Counted from the stretch's first letter, positions 46,214 through 57,740 are shown. The stretch is 64,000 nt of DNA from Tetrastigma voinierianum (GCA_016808115.1 JAEQBH010000719.1:62001-126000); one strand, 5' to 3'. Made by a program: numbers and translations. Notes: generated by a model from the letters alone, not told the origin.

Positions 46214-47465
46214 CATGACCAAGTATGTATGCACTGAGTTAAACTCGATTAAGAAGCTTAGTGTCTTGGAAATTTAACATATCCTAAAGGGTTTTGCGAA
46301 AAGTGATTACTTACTTGGAGTAGTAGCGCATCCTATGTCCGTCATGGTGCTCCTCCATATCTAGCACCAAAGTAAATCCGTATTACCCGGCCCGGTGAGC
46401 GAGATAGAAGGCATGTCCCTCCGCAGTGACTCAATAGTTCGCTACCCCTAAGCTGGGGAGAACTCCTGATAGCCACGGGTTAGAGGCCCTACGAGGTCGA
46501 TTGGCGTTTCGATTTTCCCTTATAAATGCATTGGTGTATAAATATTCTCTAAATGACATATCTTAAATGCCTTATGTGACGGGCGTTATGCATTGAGGAA
46601 CTCCGTGAAAATATATGAAACCATCCTGTCGTAGAACTTTGGTGCATGGCCCGGCCACCGAGGCTACTATTGGCAAACCATGAGTAGGATGCGGTCGCTC
46701 ACATTTCGGGAAGTGTGATGCGTTGCCAGCATCAAGTATGTATGCCTAGTTTATCTTCATTTGAAGCTTAGTGGCAGGAAGCTTTAACATATCCTAAGGA
46801 GTTCAAACGAAAAGGCAATGCCTTAGCAGTAGTGGCTGCATCCTTACCAACCAAAGAAACAATACTCCTTCTTATTTATTACGGTACACGATAAATGAGT
46901 TTGTTGCGTTAGGTGAGCGAGATGAAGAAGCATGTCCAAGTATGTATGCCTGGTTAAGCTCCGATTAGAAAGCTTCATGGCTTGGAAGCTTTAACATATC
47001 CCAAGGATTCAAATGAAAAGGTGGATGCCTTAGCAGCAGTGGCCGCATCCCTACCAACCAAAGAAACAATGCTCATCCTTATCTATTACCAGCCCAGGGT
47101 TGTCCATTATTGCCCGGTACGTAGGCAGAGATAGAAGATATGTCCCTCTGGATGGCTCGATAGTACGCTGCACAGGCTTGGGAGAACTCCGGATCGCGGG
47201 GCAAGGCTTACAAGATTTGAGTTCGGGGCGGCTTGAGATTTTCCCTTGTAAGCAGGCGGGTTGTATAAAGCGTTCTCTATATGCCTCTCTGCCTTTCTGA
47301 TAGAAGCGGTATGCATAAGAGCGGAACTCCATAAAGGTATATCGAAAACCATCCGGGTAGTGGGAACTTTTGGAGCATGGGGCCCATACGAGGCTACTCT
47401 TGGCTGACCATGAGGCGGGGATCTGAGCCTACATCGGGGAAGTGTGATCGTTGCCCGACATCAAG
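46214..47465 (+). repeat. Triplicated segment within RNase H-integrase of Tat A
   Basis: Each unit opens with CAAGTATGTATGC, then a GAAGCTT-rich part and TTTAACATATCC. Copy 1 runs 46214-46738 (~525 bases) and copy 3 runs 46937-47465 (~529 bases), and they match end to end. Copy 2 (46738-46936, ~200 bases) is a shortened unit between them. The copies differ by many substitutions and small indels, so the duplication is old or the sequence is inaccurate. Confidence 0.75.
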
Positions 47466-47960
47466 CCCTCATTTCGAGGAATTAGCGATTCGAACGTGAC
47501 CATAACGAATACTGACTCTTGCTGGTGAGAATTGATATGGTTGGACATACCTCACGAATTTGACAGGAAAAGCTATTGGTAGCAGCAATTATTTTGTAAA
47601 TGGGTAGAAATTTGAAGGCCTTCACCTCCATCAGAGACAGGCGTCTTCTAATTATTAGCGGAAGAACAGCGTCACATTGGTTCGGAATACCACGTTGATA
47701 GTGGCGACAATGGGCCGTAGTTTGATAGCGAGTATATCTGGGGTGCAGCAGCGAGGCTAAAGTTAAGAGCACCTTATTTCCAGCCCCGTGGGTACCCACA
47801 GAAATGTGGTGATGAGATCATCGGCCGAGACCTACTCTTAACGACAAGCATGCAATACATTAAGAAAATGAGTGAATGACTACGAGGAGTTCTGAGCCTA
47901 TATAGCAACCACTCGAAAACTAATTGGGATGTACTTGAGTCGCCCTTACTTATAGGATGA
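46937..47960 (+). pseudogene. RNase H end and integrase of Tat element A
   Basis: In mixed frames 46970-47100 reads SWLGSF-like then EKVDALA-like, AAVAASLPTKETM and an IYYQ-like block, the RNase H-to-integrase linker of Tat elements. Around 47210-47240 come AYKI and AARFSL, then AGGLYK and GPYLRC-like blocks. Near 47560-47660 comes YFTKWVE-like, then FTSIRDRRLLN, with RNT at about 47690. Catalytic residues cannot be followed. Evidence is patchwork, but consistent in order with an integrase. Confidence 0.55.
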
Positions 47961-48394
47961 AGAGCTATAATTCGCACAAAATTGGGATGTACACTTGACC
48001 CAAATTTGAAAGGCTAATCTTTTGACCATTTTAAAGACACAAGATATAACGAGGGCCAGGCTTCCGAAACGACGATTGTCTTTGCATATAGTGTGCAGTA
48101 AGATTGAAGATCTTTCACATTTGGAAGTAAAACCACTTACATTCCAAGATGGGGACTAGTCTTGAGGAAAAGTCTTTACGAAAACAATTCAAACCGATAG
48201 GCGGGGAAGATCCGACCAGTGGGAAGGCCGTATAGTAGTTCAGTGGGAGCGACCATATCATACGTGTTCGAACCAAGCTAGAAGGACTCTATCTGAAAAT
48301 CTTGACCACATTTGAAGAGAAGTATTACCCAGCAGAGTTCTTTCAAAAATATTACTATCAATAAAGGCAATCTTTAAAACATTTTTTGAAATTC

Positions 48395-48826
48395 TCTGAT
48401 TGCCGATTCCACGAAGTCCATATTTGGTTGATATCACCGCTTTGGCGTTCACGAGAATCGAATATGGTGATATCCACCAACGGCGTTCACCAAAGTCCAT
48501 ATATCGATCATTATCCATTTGGCATTCACAAAAGTCAGTGATATGGTGATATCCATAACTGGCATTCACGAAGTTAAGATATGGTTGATATCGTGGCGTT
48601 CACGAAGTCCGGTGCATTTAATATTCTGCTGGCATTCGAGGAAGTCGGATATGGTTGATATCTCGGCATTCATAAAGTCGCATAATAACCAGTATCTTGG
48701 CGGCGTTCTCCACAAAAGTCGATTGGCAAGGTGTATCTGTCTAGAATTCACGAGTCTAGATAACAAACATATCACTGTTGGCATTCCACAAAGTCCGGAT
48801 ATGGTTGATATCCTGCAGCGCTCTTA
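48395..48826 (+). repeat. Tandem array 1 (~38-bp unit) in Tat A 3' region
   Basis: About eleven units have the consensus GGCRTTCACGAAGTCC followed by RTATGGTTGATATCC. Examples start near 48402, 48443, 48481, 48520, 48560, 48595, 48630 and 48667. Units vary in length from 33 to 42 bases. Such arrays in the 3' untranslated region are a known feature of Tat retrotransposons. Confidence 0.85.
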
Positions 48827-49240
48827 AAGACTAGTGTGACTCTTGTATTTGTCATCTTAAAGACCAAAGTGCGGCTCTCGGCCTCTGCTTGCTCTCAAAA
48901 GTGGCTCTTCGCTACTATCACTCTCAAAAGATCATGAAAACCAGCATCTTGGCACTCTCAAAAGACTAAACTATGGCTCTTAGCCTGTTGGCATTCTCAA
49001 AAGACCAGACTATGGCTCTTAGCCTACTAGCACTCTCAAAATACCAGATTGTGACTTTTAGCCTACTAGCACTCTCAAGACCGGTGACCGCCAGCACTGT
49101 TGGCATTCTCAAGGGACGGAGCTATGGCTCTTGGCTTACTAGAACTTTCCTGACTTGGGATATGGCTCCGTAGCTGCGGCGCTGTGATACTAGACCTTGG
49201 TCCTTAGCCTGCTAGTACATGTCTAAGCACGGTGACCAAC
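48827..49240 (+). repeat. Tandem array 2 (~39-bp unit) in Tat A 3' region
   Basis: About nine units have the consensus CTCAAAAGACCAGACTATGGCTCTTAGCCTACTAGCACT (shown as words: CTCAAAAGACCAGA, CTATGGCTCTTAGCC, TACTAGCACT). It follows array 1 directly and uses an unrelated unit. A stray related unit, ATAAAAGACCAGACCGTGGCTC, occurs at about 50183. Confidence 0.82.
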
Positions 49241-49319
49241 TAAGCTAGCTTGATGGGTGGAGCATAATAAGGGTATCTGGCTGGATATAACCAGGCCTCC
49301 TGAGTCTTTAAAGCATCGA

Positions 49320-50180
49320 TCTGGCAGGGTCTTTTGTTAAAATTCATAAAGTTATATCATAAATACGCGTTGGTGTCATTAGATGGCCTTACATCAAGCG
49401 ACCATGTTGGCCAATTACAAAAGTTATATCTCACTTTAAAAATCAATGGCATCGTGAATTTACATGATGATATATCAGTGTATATTGGGGCCCTTCACGA
49501 AAAATTAGGAAGAGAAAACAGCCGTATTGGGGCCACTCTAGGAAAATGAGCGAAGAGAAGAGCGCCATTCTGAAAAAAGAGAAAGAAGAAGAAGAAGTGG
49601 ATGTTCCACATTTAAATCCCTGAGGGGCACCTCTCCCGAGCTCCTCAACACCTCCACAATACACCGAGCAAGCTGCATCTTCAACGGATCACGAGACGAG
49701 AGGAGCACTAAGGCAGAAATAAAAGAAAGAAAACCTAGGAGTCGGTCATACAATTCTGGAACCTCTAGTCGGGTCCCACTCTGACATCGCTTTTGAACAC
49801 ATCATCCGTAGCCATACGCGAAAGACAACTTCGGAGCCCTCTAGTAGTCTTTTCCCATAGCTCCCTTATCCTTGTGGATAGGCAACATTCGAAGTCAAAC
49901 CCCTATATATAGGGGTGAAATGTCAACATACGCATTAAATACCCCAATAGAAAATCATGCACCATGACGTGGTCGGGACACGCGCACTTTTAGAACATTA
50001 ATCACCACCTTCCAACACGCTTACGCCCATTAATTTTCTAGTCTTCTTAGCCATACTGAGAATAGAGACGAGAAGATCGTGTCGTCAAGGAAAATCGTGT
50101 TTTTAAACCTACTACTCCATTGGCCCAGGGCCCATTTGGCCTAAGGCCCACTTAACTCGCAAGGCCCCAGTTTGCTAACA
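49320..50180 (-). other. Antisense-oriented module between array 2 and a stray repeat unit
   Basis: Read on the minus strand there is a TATA-containing palindrome (49899-49916), then a leader, then CT-rich sequence with short open frames (49443-49753), none with family resemblance. Array-2 type units lie on both sides, so the module may be an insertion in the array. A similar minus-strand layout appears in element B at 59080-59800. Confidence 0.35.
49899..49916. promoter_or_regulatory. 18-bp perfect palindrome with TATATATA core
   Basis: ACCCCTATATATAGGGGT reads the same on both strands, so it could act as a TATA box in either direction. The minus-strand sequence beyond it resembles a leader. 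Confidence 0.5.
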
Positions 50181-50562
50181 CCATAAAAGACCAGACCGTG
50201 GCTCAAGCCTCGCCAACCCAAAAAGAGAAACCGCATAGCCTCCAACTTGCCGGGTGTATGACCAAGCTCTACGATGTATGCCTGTCAGGCACTGTGGCAA
50301 ACCCCCGCTTAGTTCCTAGCCAACGTTGGCATCCTAAAGCATAATCCCAACCCAGAATTAGTGGTGCTGGAACAAAGGAAAAAAAATCGATAACTTAAGA
50401 AAAGTAGAAATTATAAAAGCGCCAATGGCATCATGATGAGAAATAAAAATAAACAATAGTCGAAGTAGACAAAAAAGGTGTATTTTTATTTGAAAATGTT
50501 TAATACAAACTGTGAGAGGTAATAAATGATAATACGACAAGGCCCCTTTGCAAAAAAAAATC

Positions 50563-50568
50563 TTTATT
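50563..50568 (-). terminator. Poly(A) signal of the antisense frame
   Basis: On the minus strand AATAAA lies ~36 bases after the stop codon of the antisense frame (50604-50606), in a T-rich context typical of plant 3' ends. Confidence 0.55.
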
Positions 50569-50603
50569 ACAAAATAAGAACGAAAGAGGGACTAGAGTTT
50601 GCT

Positions 50604-52689
50604 CTAGTCCTCGGTGACAAGAACCTTCTCGGCCTCGCGCTTCGCCGTAGGTGCTTTTACTAATTGTGGTCTAGATAACCAAGCCAGACAAGGGGGGCAT
50701 CAGAGGTTCAGCAAAGAACTCAGAGTAGAAGGGTTGGATTAAGCTCATACCTTCAGAACCTTCAGAACCTTCTCAGATGATCTCCACGCATGTTGTGTTT
50801 AACACACAACACTGTGACCTTATTAAAGGCATCACCTCTAGAGTTTCCTCTACTCTTCCTCCATGGCCTCCTCGTCTCCTTCCCCAGCTTAAGAACTGAG
50901 GTAGGACGACTCACCTCTTTGGTCGCCCCAAGCTCTAGTAGGAGAGATGTTCACTTAACCTCTAGACAGTGCCCCCGCATCCGCCTTATGCCCGCCTCCT
51001 CCCCGTAGCCGGTCGTGGCTTCTCGACCCCAGCCAGTCCTCCTCCGCCTCAAGCCGGGTCGGCTCACGCACTGGGCCCCAAGCGGGCCACCATAGCCTCC
51101 TGCTTAGCTTCATCCCTCTCCTTCTCCATCCGTGAAATCCTTTTCTCACCGACCTTAGCCTCTCTCCCAAAGGTTTCGACTCTGACTTCACCTTAGCCGT
51201 GAAGCGCCGCCCCAAAGCCTAGTTGCTCGAGACTGGCCGGTCTGGGCATGTGAGTCGCACTTCCTGCCAACATTGTTTAAACAGATTGAATTCCCTGCTA
51301 ATGAGCCATGTTATGAATGCATATCAGCAAATGAAAAAGAAGATGTTAAAAGGAAATAAAAACATATAATTATCACCCGTATTAAAAATCATAACTTAGC
51401 GCTACTGACAGGAAAATTGTGATTTATGAGCATCATGTCTTCAACAGCATACTCAAGGCTCCCTATCTAGGTAGCCAGGAAACGAGATGGAGTACTACTC
51501 AAAACGAGCCATTGTTGGCACTTGGAGGAGAGTGGGGTAGAGGTCGCGCATATTCTTAACCAAAGACTCCCTCTTGTTGAAGGGGCTCCAACGGTCAATA
51601 ATTTCTGGCGCCCTGTGCCAAGTATAAGAGCCACTATGTGCCCAAGTAAAGAATGGACCCACTCCTAAGGGGAACATATGAGCTTAGCAGCAGTCATCCT
51701 TGACCTGCGAAGGTTGACGCTTGCAAGCCTAGATAATAACGACGGAGAAGCGACTACCTTTAACGAAGCCTCTGCCATAGCTCCTTTAGCACCGGAGACT
51801 TCCTACCGGGATCCCACCCTTCGCAGTAATAATAGTTTTCTCCTCTAGAAGCACCTAGGGGCATCCTCCAAAGTCACCAAGACCAAGGCTCCTGGCCGAG
51901 TCCACGCACTACCTTCGACTCTCAACCTCTTCATCCGGGTCGATAGCTTTGATGCTCGCAAGGCACTTTTATAAAGTACCTCCTAAGATCTCAAATAGTT
52001 GATGGAGGCGTAATCCCTGTAGATTCTTCATAGATAGAAGGATCTCGTGGTGGCGCTCCCTCTTTAAGATCTCAAATAGCTAATTGCAGGCAATCCAACC
52101 CTCACTTTCACCTACGACCTACCAACCTCGTCTGCATATCTACAAACAACAAGAAGGTGGTATGTCATCATATCCACAACCTGTGGAAATACGAGGCATA
52201 CCAAAATGGAACGGGAGATAAACCTGGAACGAAATGGATTGGTTTAGATCGGAAGGGAAGCCTGGAGAACCAAGGGTCTCCATACCATTTGCCTAAATCA
52301 GGATTTAATTCTTTTCACCTCCGTCTGGTGAGTCGTGATCCGGCGCTACAACAGTACCGCACCGTACTATTACGGGACAGCACCGCCGCCCTGGCTTCAA
52401 AGTGCCGAAGCAGATCTCCACCATCAAGATACCTAGTTAGTAGAAAGAGTTCAGTACACTGCAACCAATCAAAATCCGAGAAATGTTCGAATGTATGAGT
52501 GTAGGAGGTGATCGGGTAACATGAAGGAACTGCTTAACCAGCGATGGAACAGGGAGGCGAAGCCCAACAACAAACTGCTCCCATGTAAAGTAGATGATAT
52601 CACCGCTCTCCAATAGTCGAGGTAGCCGATCGTCTCGCCTCAGACTTATTTAAGAATCTGCTGTTTAACCTCAATTCCTCTACAAACAT
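50604..52689 (-). pseudogene. Antisense ORF of Tat element A
   Basis: On the minus strand, from a candidate ATG at 52689, frames read MFVEELRLNSRF, then DIIYFTWEQ, VVGLRLPVPSLVKQFLHVTRSPP, SNISRILIGCSVLNSFY and MVEICF. This N-terminal pattern is shared by a family of plant proteins encoded antisense in Tat elements and loosely related to the 'putative gypsy type transposon' (PF04195) group. Middle parts (52200-52300, 51500-51680) have GDPWFSRLPF, LNPPS- and GSYTWH-like words. The C-terminus reads AEKVLVTED before the stop. Frame changes are frequent. Function is unknown; an antisense transcript is plausible given the poly(A) signal at 50563. Confidence 0.6.
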
Positions 52690-52739
52690 GGCAAGAATTA
52701 GATTGGGTTTCGCGTAGGGTGTTTCCCGGGAGTACCTCC

Positions 52740-53396
52740 CAATCCCAAATTTACCACAACCTCTTCGCGACTCTCACACATGAGCAAATATATATATTGA
52801 CGGGATCAGAATCGTACTGTGGTCCCACTTTGTCGGCCCGATGAGCAATGGGGTCCTTAAGCCCCGCCCATGTCCTTCCATAAGGTACCAAATGCAGGCC
52901 CGCCATTGTGCCCAAAACATGGATTTGGAAAACAGTGGAAGCCCATACACTCCGCCGGGCCAACCCATATCCTTCCACAATGTAAGATAGAATATTCCTT
53001 AAAAGATATCCTACCATTCAATCAAGTCCTATTATAAAGGAAGAAAAGCAATAAAAAAGATCATCACTGATATTCTCCAATAAAGAAGGAGGATTATACC
53101 AAATGAGTCCCCTTGATTAATCCATTGCTAACCGAGGCCGATCTAGCGGAGGGAAACATACCTCATGGGAAAGAATCCCTGTGCCACTGGTCCAAACCCA
53201 TCAATATCCATCACAAATACAAGGTCAGCTTCCACCACTCGAAAGGTACGCCTAAATACTAAGCAACCCTCCGACATTCTCTTCTTCGCCTCAAAGAAAT
53301 CTCCACTAGCACGGAGCGGCCCTTCCAAGCCCCCAGGCCAGTTCTCTCTTTCATTCTTTTCATAGAACGCGCTGCATCCAGAGCTGTGAGATCATC
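52740..53396 (+). repeat. LTR between Tat elements A and B
   Basis: This region contains GGCCC-rich U3-like words, a TATA box (CCTATTATAAAGG, 53033-53038) and a GA-rich start of R. It ends just before a primer-site-like sequence at 53398. There is only one clear copy, so the left boundary is approximate. Its partner, if any, lies left of ~42.2 kb (not clearly alike) or right of the window. Confidence 0.5.
53033..53038 (+). promoter_or_regulatory. TATA box of the Tat LTR
   Basis: TATAAA in the context CCTATTATAAAGGAAG, with a purine-rich downstream region. It is the best promoter-like element in this LTR. Confidence 0.5.
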
Positions 53397-53452
53397 ATTT
53401 GGGATCCAACTCAAACAATCTGGGACCCTGACCTTTCCTGGTTAGCTCAACA

Positions 53453-54880
53453 ATGGCTTTTTTGTTCCAACCCACAATACTTCCCGGAAGACGCTCCAAC
53501 TCGGGCCCAATGAATGTTAACATCGGGCCAAAATCACCGTGGGAAACCACGTGAATTTCTTCATAAATATAACCTCCTGATTCTCGCCATCGATGAAATA
53601 ACATGAACATATAGAGTAACACTGATCCACCCGAGACGTGGTCCATCAGCTATGAATGCACAGATCTGGACGGTGAAACCATTTAAATGACAGATACATG
53701 AGAACACATGAATGACAACAACACAAAATTGGTTTTGTTTTCTTCATCGTCAACCATTGTCTGGGAAGGACTGGAGTTAGTTTAATGAAAGGTGATGATG
53801 AACATCGGTCAAAGAGAGGACAATTTACAAACCCGAAGAAGGCCATGAACTCCCTCCCCACAAGAACAACTCGGGCTCCGCCATGATCTCGTACCGTTTG
53901 AGTGAGTCCACGTGCCAGGCACAGATCAATCGTCATTCCTGTACAGTGTGTGCCTGAAGTTGATGCCTCTGGCGCGCCTTCAGAATCCAGTTTTTTCAAA
54001 TCACCCTCAACTAGAAGGTATGGGAACACTGTGGGTGCGCAGGTTCAAAACCTTTCAACAAGAGCTCATCCGTGTGAAGGAAGGGTGAAGGATTTCAGCC
54101 CCGAATACTTCATGGATACCTGTGCAAAGAAATGCACCCTCTTCACTCGAGTGTGCCACTTTCCCCTTCCAACGAAATTCGTAATGCCTCAAAGAAATAT
54201 CTGATGAACCCCGAAGATCCCGCCGATCACCTCAATACTTACAAAAATCATTGAGTCGCATGGGTATCGGGACTCGCCAATGCACAGCCTACCACGCTCA
54301 TGCCACTTTCGTCTGTTCAATAATCCCCCTTCATCTATCCCCGCCACCGTAACTAAAATGCTGGTCGCTTCCACTTCATCTGAGCCAGAATCTTACTGCA
54401 GTCAAGCTACCATCTATCACCACATCAAACAAGGATCGCAGGAAAGAAATCAGCGGCTGCAAAAGATTCAACCGCCAGTCCCAAGATATCGCATTCGACG
54501 AAAAATTCGCCGGTCACGCCTCATCGGGTCATGCATAATCAAAGGGACTTGATGCTCCTATCTCGAGAACCCTGTTAGCATGCCGGCCGAGGTCCTCGAC
54601 AAAGGCAGGGTACATAAACGGCGGAGGCCCTCATATCGCAGGGAGAGCTCCCTCCGCCCCACAGCAAAGAAAAAGGGACGGCATGCATTTACAGTGTCAC
54701 CGGAGTCAAGAGACAAGACGCCAAAGGAAATCCCTGTGTACAGGACGGCAGAGCGATCCCCTAAAAAGGAGAGGAGTCTCAGGACCGCTTCGGGGCTCAC
54801 CGCAACCAGAGGATCGACGACATTACCCGTCACAACGCTTCACTCCACTAATGGCCTCGGTCTCACAAGTCCTGCATGAG
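53453..54880 (+). pseudogene. Gag of Tat element B
   Basis: The first ATG after the primer-site region (53453) starts MAFLFQPTILPGRR. The recognisable core is at 54200-54560 in mixed frames: EDPADHLNTYKNH-like, then SHGYRDSPM, HATF, RLFNNPPSSIPA, KMLVAS, YHHIKQGSQE and AVTASSG-like words. These correspond to the retrotransposon gag domain (D-P-x-D-H-L ... F-x-x-L-P-P-x-S-I ... IKQG-x-x-E-S). After it, 54580 onward reads MPAEVLDKGR (family: MPEVLDKAEGYI) and a basic, Ser/Arg-rich C-terminal tail. Stops are frequent before 54200. Confidence 0.72.
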
Positions 54881-55379
54881 GTGAGAGAACGAAAGGCTCT
54901 CGAGATGGCCGACTCGTGATGAAGTCGATCCCGCCGACAAGGATAACACCTGGGCATTGCAGTTCCACAGGACTATGTGGGCACGCACGCATAACCCGTA
55001 TACAACCAAGAAGAAATAATATTCGACACAGCGCGATATTCTCGCGCGCCGACATTCCCGTGAGCCAAGCTCTAATCAAACCCAAAGCTCAGGTCAAACC
55101 ATAACCCGCCCCGGCCAAAGAATCGCCAATTTCTGCGTAGTAACCTGCTCAAGACCAACACTCGGAGAAATCCATGTGATCCCCGTGAGGATTTCACGAG
55201 GATGAGAATCTAGTTCAAATTTCGAAAAGCCCACCCAAGTAGCATAAGACTGTTAGGTGATGATGGGGGAAAATACAAGCGCATTCAAATTACCACGGAT
55301 CGACACTACCATCACGCTCGACTCGGGGATCCGAAGAAGCCACACCCCATGACGAATTCACCGGTAGTTCGCGCGAATC

Positions 55380-55700
55380 AGGCCAATACAACGCTTCACT
55401 CCAGTTTTAATTGATAATGGGAGTTCGGGTCGACATCATCTTCAAGGCACCTTCGACAAAATGGGTATTGAAGAGATTGCTAGACCCCACAAGACACATC
55501 CAAGGGGGGGATTTTCGTGAGAGAAGGTATTACCGTTTGGGCTCGACCAACTCAGGCCGACCCCGAGAACCTCTCTCGTCAGCAACGACGACAAGAAGGT
55601 TCCCATGTGGACGCCCGTCGCCCCATAATATGTCAGCTAGGAAGACCCTCCCCTCAACGTAATGCCATCCCTCCGCATACCACATGACGATCAAATCCCA
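55380..55700 (+). pseudogene. Aspartic protease of Tat element B
   Basis: Mixed frames give TPVLIDNGSSG (catalytic D-N-G-S-S, the Tat form of the protease active site). Next come FDKMGIEEIARPHKT, VLPFG, then LGRPSPQRNAIPS (family: ILGRPTLNALQAIPS) and YHMTIKS. Order and spacing are right for the protease, broken by at least three frame changes. Confidence 0.75.
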
Positions 55701-55868
55701 CCAAAGTGAATGGAGCCTGGACTAACCGAGGAGATCGGGCCAGGTCAGTGGAATGCCGCACGTACCTCCATGCAACAGTAGCGCCGACAAATTAAGTATG
55801 GGACTATCACATGCGAGGACGGCACTCACCTACTCCGAACCCTCAGAGGAATGAACCAATATCGCTAG

Positions 55869-57000
55869 ATGAGACCAATCTCGGAACATCTCGCTTACAT
55901 CGGATCTAAATTAGCGGAAGACCTCAAAAGCCTCCTCACTCAGTTTCTGAGACAGAATAGAGATGTTTTTGCATGGAAGCAGTCAGACATGGAAGGAATC
56001 GACCCCACAATAATCACTCACAGATTGAACACCAACCCCTCCTTTAAACCGGTCAAGCAAAAACGCCGAAGTTTCGCACCAGAAAGGCAAAAGGCCATCA
56101 ATGAGGAGGTCGGCAAGCTCCTCCGCTGTGGAGCACAAGAGAGGTGGAATACCCCGAGTGGCCATTAACGTTGTACTCACAAGAAAGCTAATGGCAAATG
56201 GCGACCAGACGACGCGACCGACATAAACAAAAGCGCGTCTGGCGACGCTCCTTCATCAGAATCGACCTCACCGTGGACGCCTACTACGGCCACGAACTTC
56301 TCGGGCCGCATGGATGCATTTTCCTCACAAATCAGACGAAGATGGACCGGCTGACCAGAAAAGACTTCGCTCACAAAGACAAGGAACCCACTCATATCGG
56401 GTAATGTCGTTGGCTCAAAACGCAGGCGACTTACCGTAGATTAGTGAATCGGATGTTCCAAAAACAAATAGAACAACAATGGAGGCGTGATGATGTATCT
56501 ACATGCTCGTAAAGTCCATCAAATCGGGCCTCCATGTCGCCCACCTCTCCGAGGCGCCCGATCCCTAGAGGAATTATAATACGAAGTCGAACCCACTAAA
56601 TGTGCCTTCGTGTGTCGTACCGAAGTTTCTCGTTTCATGGCTGTCGTAGGGGAATCAAGCTCAACGCATAAAATAAAAGACACGACATGCCACCGCCGAA
56701 TAAAGAAGTCCAATGGTCGACAGAAGGATTGCGCCTTGCCGCTTTCAGATTCGAAAGCAAGTGATAAATGTCACCCTTCTTCCAGTTCAAGAAAGCCTTC
56801 AATGGGGATCTAAAATGTGATGAGGCATTCACTGCTAAAACGCACTTCGAGTTCTCCTCCCATCTCAGTGTCCCGCTGAAGGAATACACTCACTTTGTAC
56901 TTAGCCGCATCAAACTCTCAACCAGCAAGACTCGCCGTAAACAAAGAGCGAGTCCAAAGACTCAGTGTGACATCAGAATCGATCACGATCGCTGAGAGGA
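55869..57000 (+). pseudogene. Reverse transcriptase of Tat element B
   Basis: The first 80 codons (55890-56130) are well kept: YIGSKLAEDLKSLLTQFLRQ, NRDVFAWKQSDMEGIDP, ITHRLNTNPSFKPVKQKRR, FAPERQKAINEEVGKLL. Further blocks are frame-shifted: KANGKWR and DINK (56190-56240), VDAYYGHELLG (56270-56300), KCAFV (56605), GESS, and ATDKCHPFFQ-KKAFNGDLKCDEAF (56750-56830). The catalytic VYVDDMLVKSIKSGLHVAHLSEA region survives only as VKSIKSGLHVAHLSEA near 56510-56560; the YVDD itself reads DDVSTCS-like. It is non-functional. Confidence 0.85.
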
Positions 57001-57269
57001 GGTACCCGGAAATGGAAAATTGATATTAGCATTGGTGACTGTACTGAAATCAATCTCTATTTCCGTGCTCACACCATAGAAGTCCCAATGTATATCCAAT
57101 GAAGTGTGGTCGCACAATAAACCGTAAGTCCGGTTACGATGAAGTCGGGCCATGAGCTGTTTGTAGTTCGACATCGTGCATGCACCAAAACTCGCTATAA
57201 AGCCGACAGTCCTGTCGACTCTGGCCATGGAATCGCTTCGATAGGAACTTGTCGAACTCCACTCGTTCG

Positions 57270-57740
57270 TAAGATCGACTCCGATATGGAAACTCTATGT
57301 AGATGGAGCCTCAAATGCACGGGGCGGGAAGCCGGAGCAGCCTAATATCGACTCTCAATCTGGGCATGCATATCAATATGCACTCAGGCTCGTTCCGGTG
57401 ACTTCCAACGAAGCCGAGCATCGAGGTCGTCATAGCGGCCTCAATCTCGCCCATTCATTAGAAATCACCTCAACCAGAGGCTGCCCACACAAAGGACTCC
57501 CAAACCTAGTGGTCGACATCAAGATACATGAGGCCAAAAGCGAAACGATGGTTCTAGTTATCCCAAAAAGTCCGTGGATTCTCAAAGAAATTTGTGTTGG
57601 TTCAGCCAAGCACGTCCCTGTGCAGCAGAATTCTCTGCCGACGCCTTGGCAAATAGCTGCCAAAGACTTCAGAAGATCTAGGCAATGTCAACGCCTATCG
57701 AATACTCTTAAGCAACCTCTATCGATCTTATAGCAGGGTG
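57270..57740 (+). pseudogene. RNase H of Tat element B
   Basis: Blocks read PIWKLYVDGASNARG (first catalytic Asp present), then YQYALRLVPVTSNEAEH (the NNEAEYEAL block, with the catalytic Glu) and GLNLAHSLE. Further on come a QLVVNQ-degenerate block, SAKHVPVQQNSLPT for the REQNS-ADAL block, and SIEYS. Several frame changes occur, but this is among the better-kept parts of element B. Confidence 0.8.

Larger units (their letters stand above)
41700..53396 (+). mobile_element. Tat-lineage Ty3/gypsy element A (degenerate)
   Basis: A primer site near 42238 follows LTR-like sequence. Then come a weak gag-like stretch, reverse transcriptase (44990-45360), RNase H-integrase (46214-47960), two tandem-repeat arrays (48395-49240) and an antisense frame (50604-52689). 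This layout (pol, repeat-rich 3' region, antisense ORF) is typical of Tat elements. The right-hand LTR is taken to be 52740-53396, which also serves as the 5' LTR of element B; that sharing is inferred. The left boundary is approximate. Confidence 0.6.
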
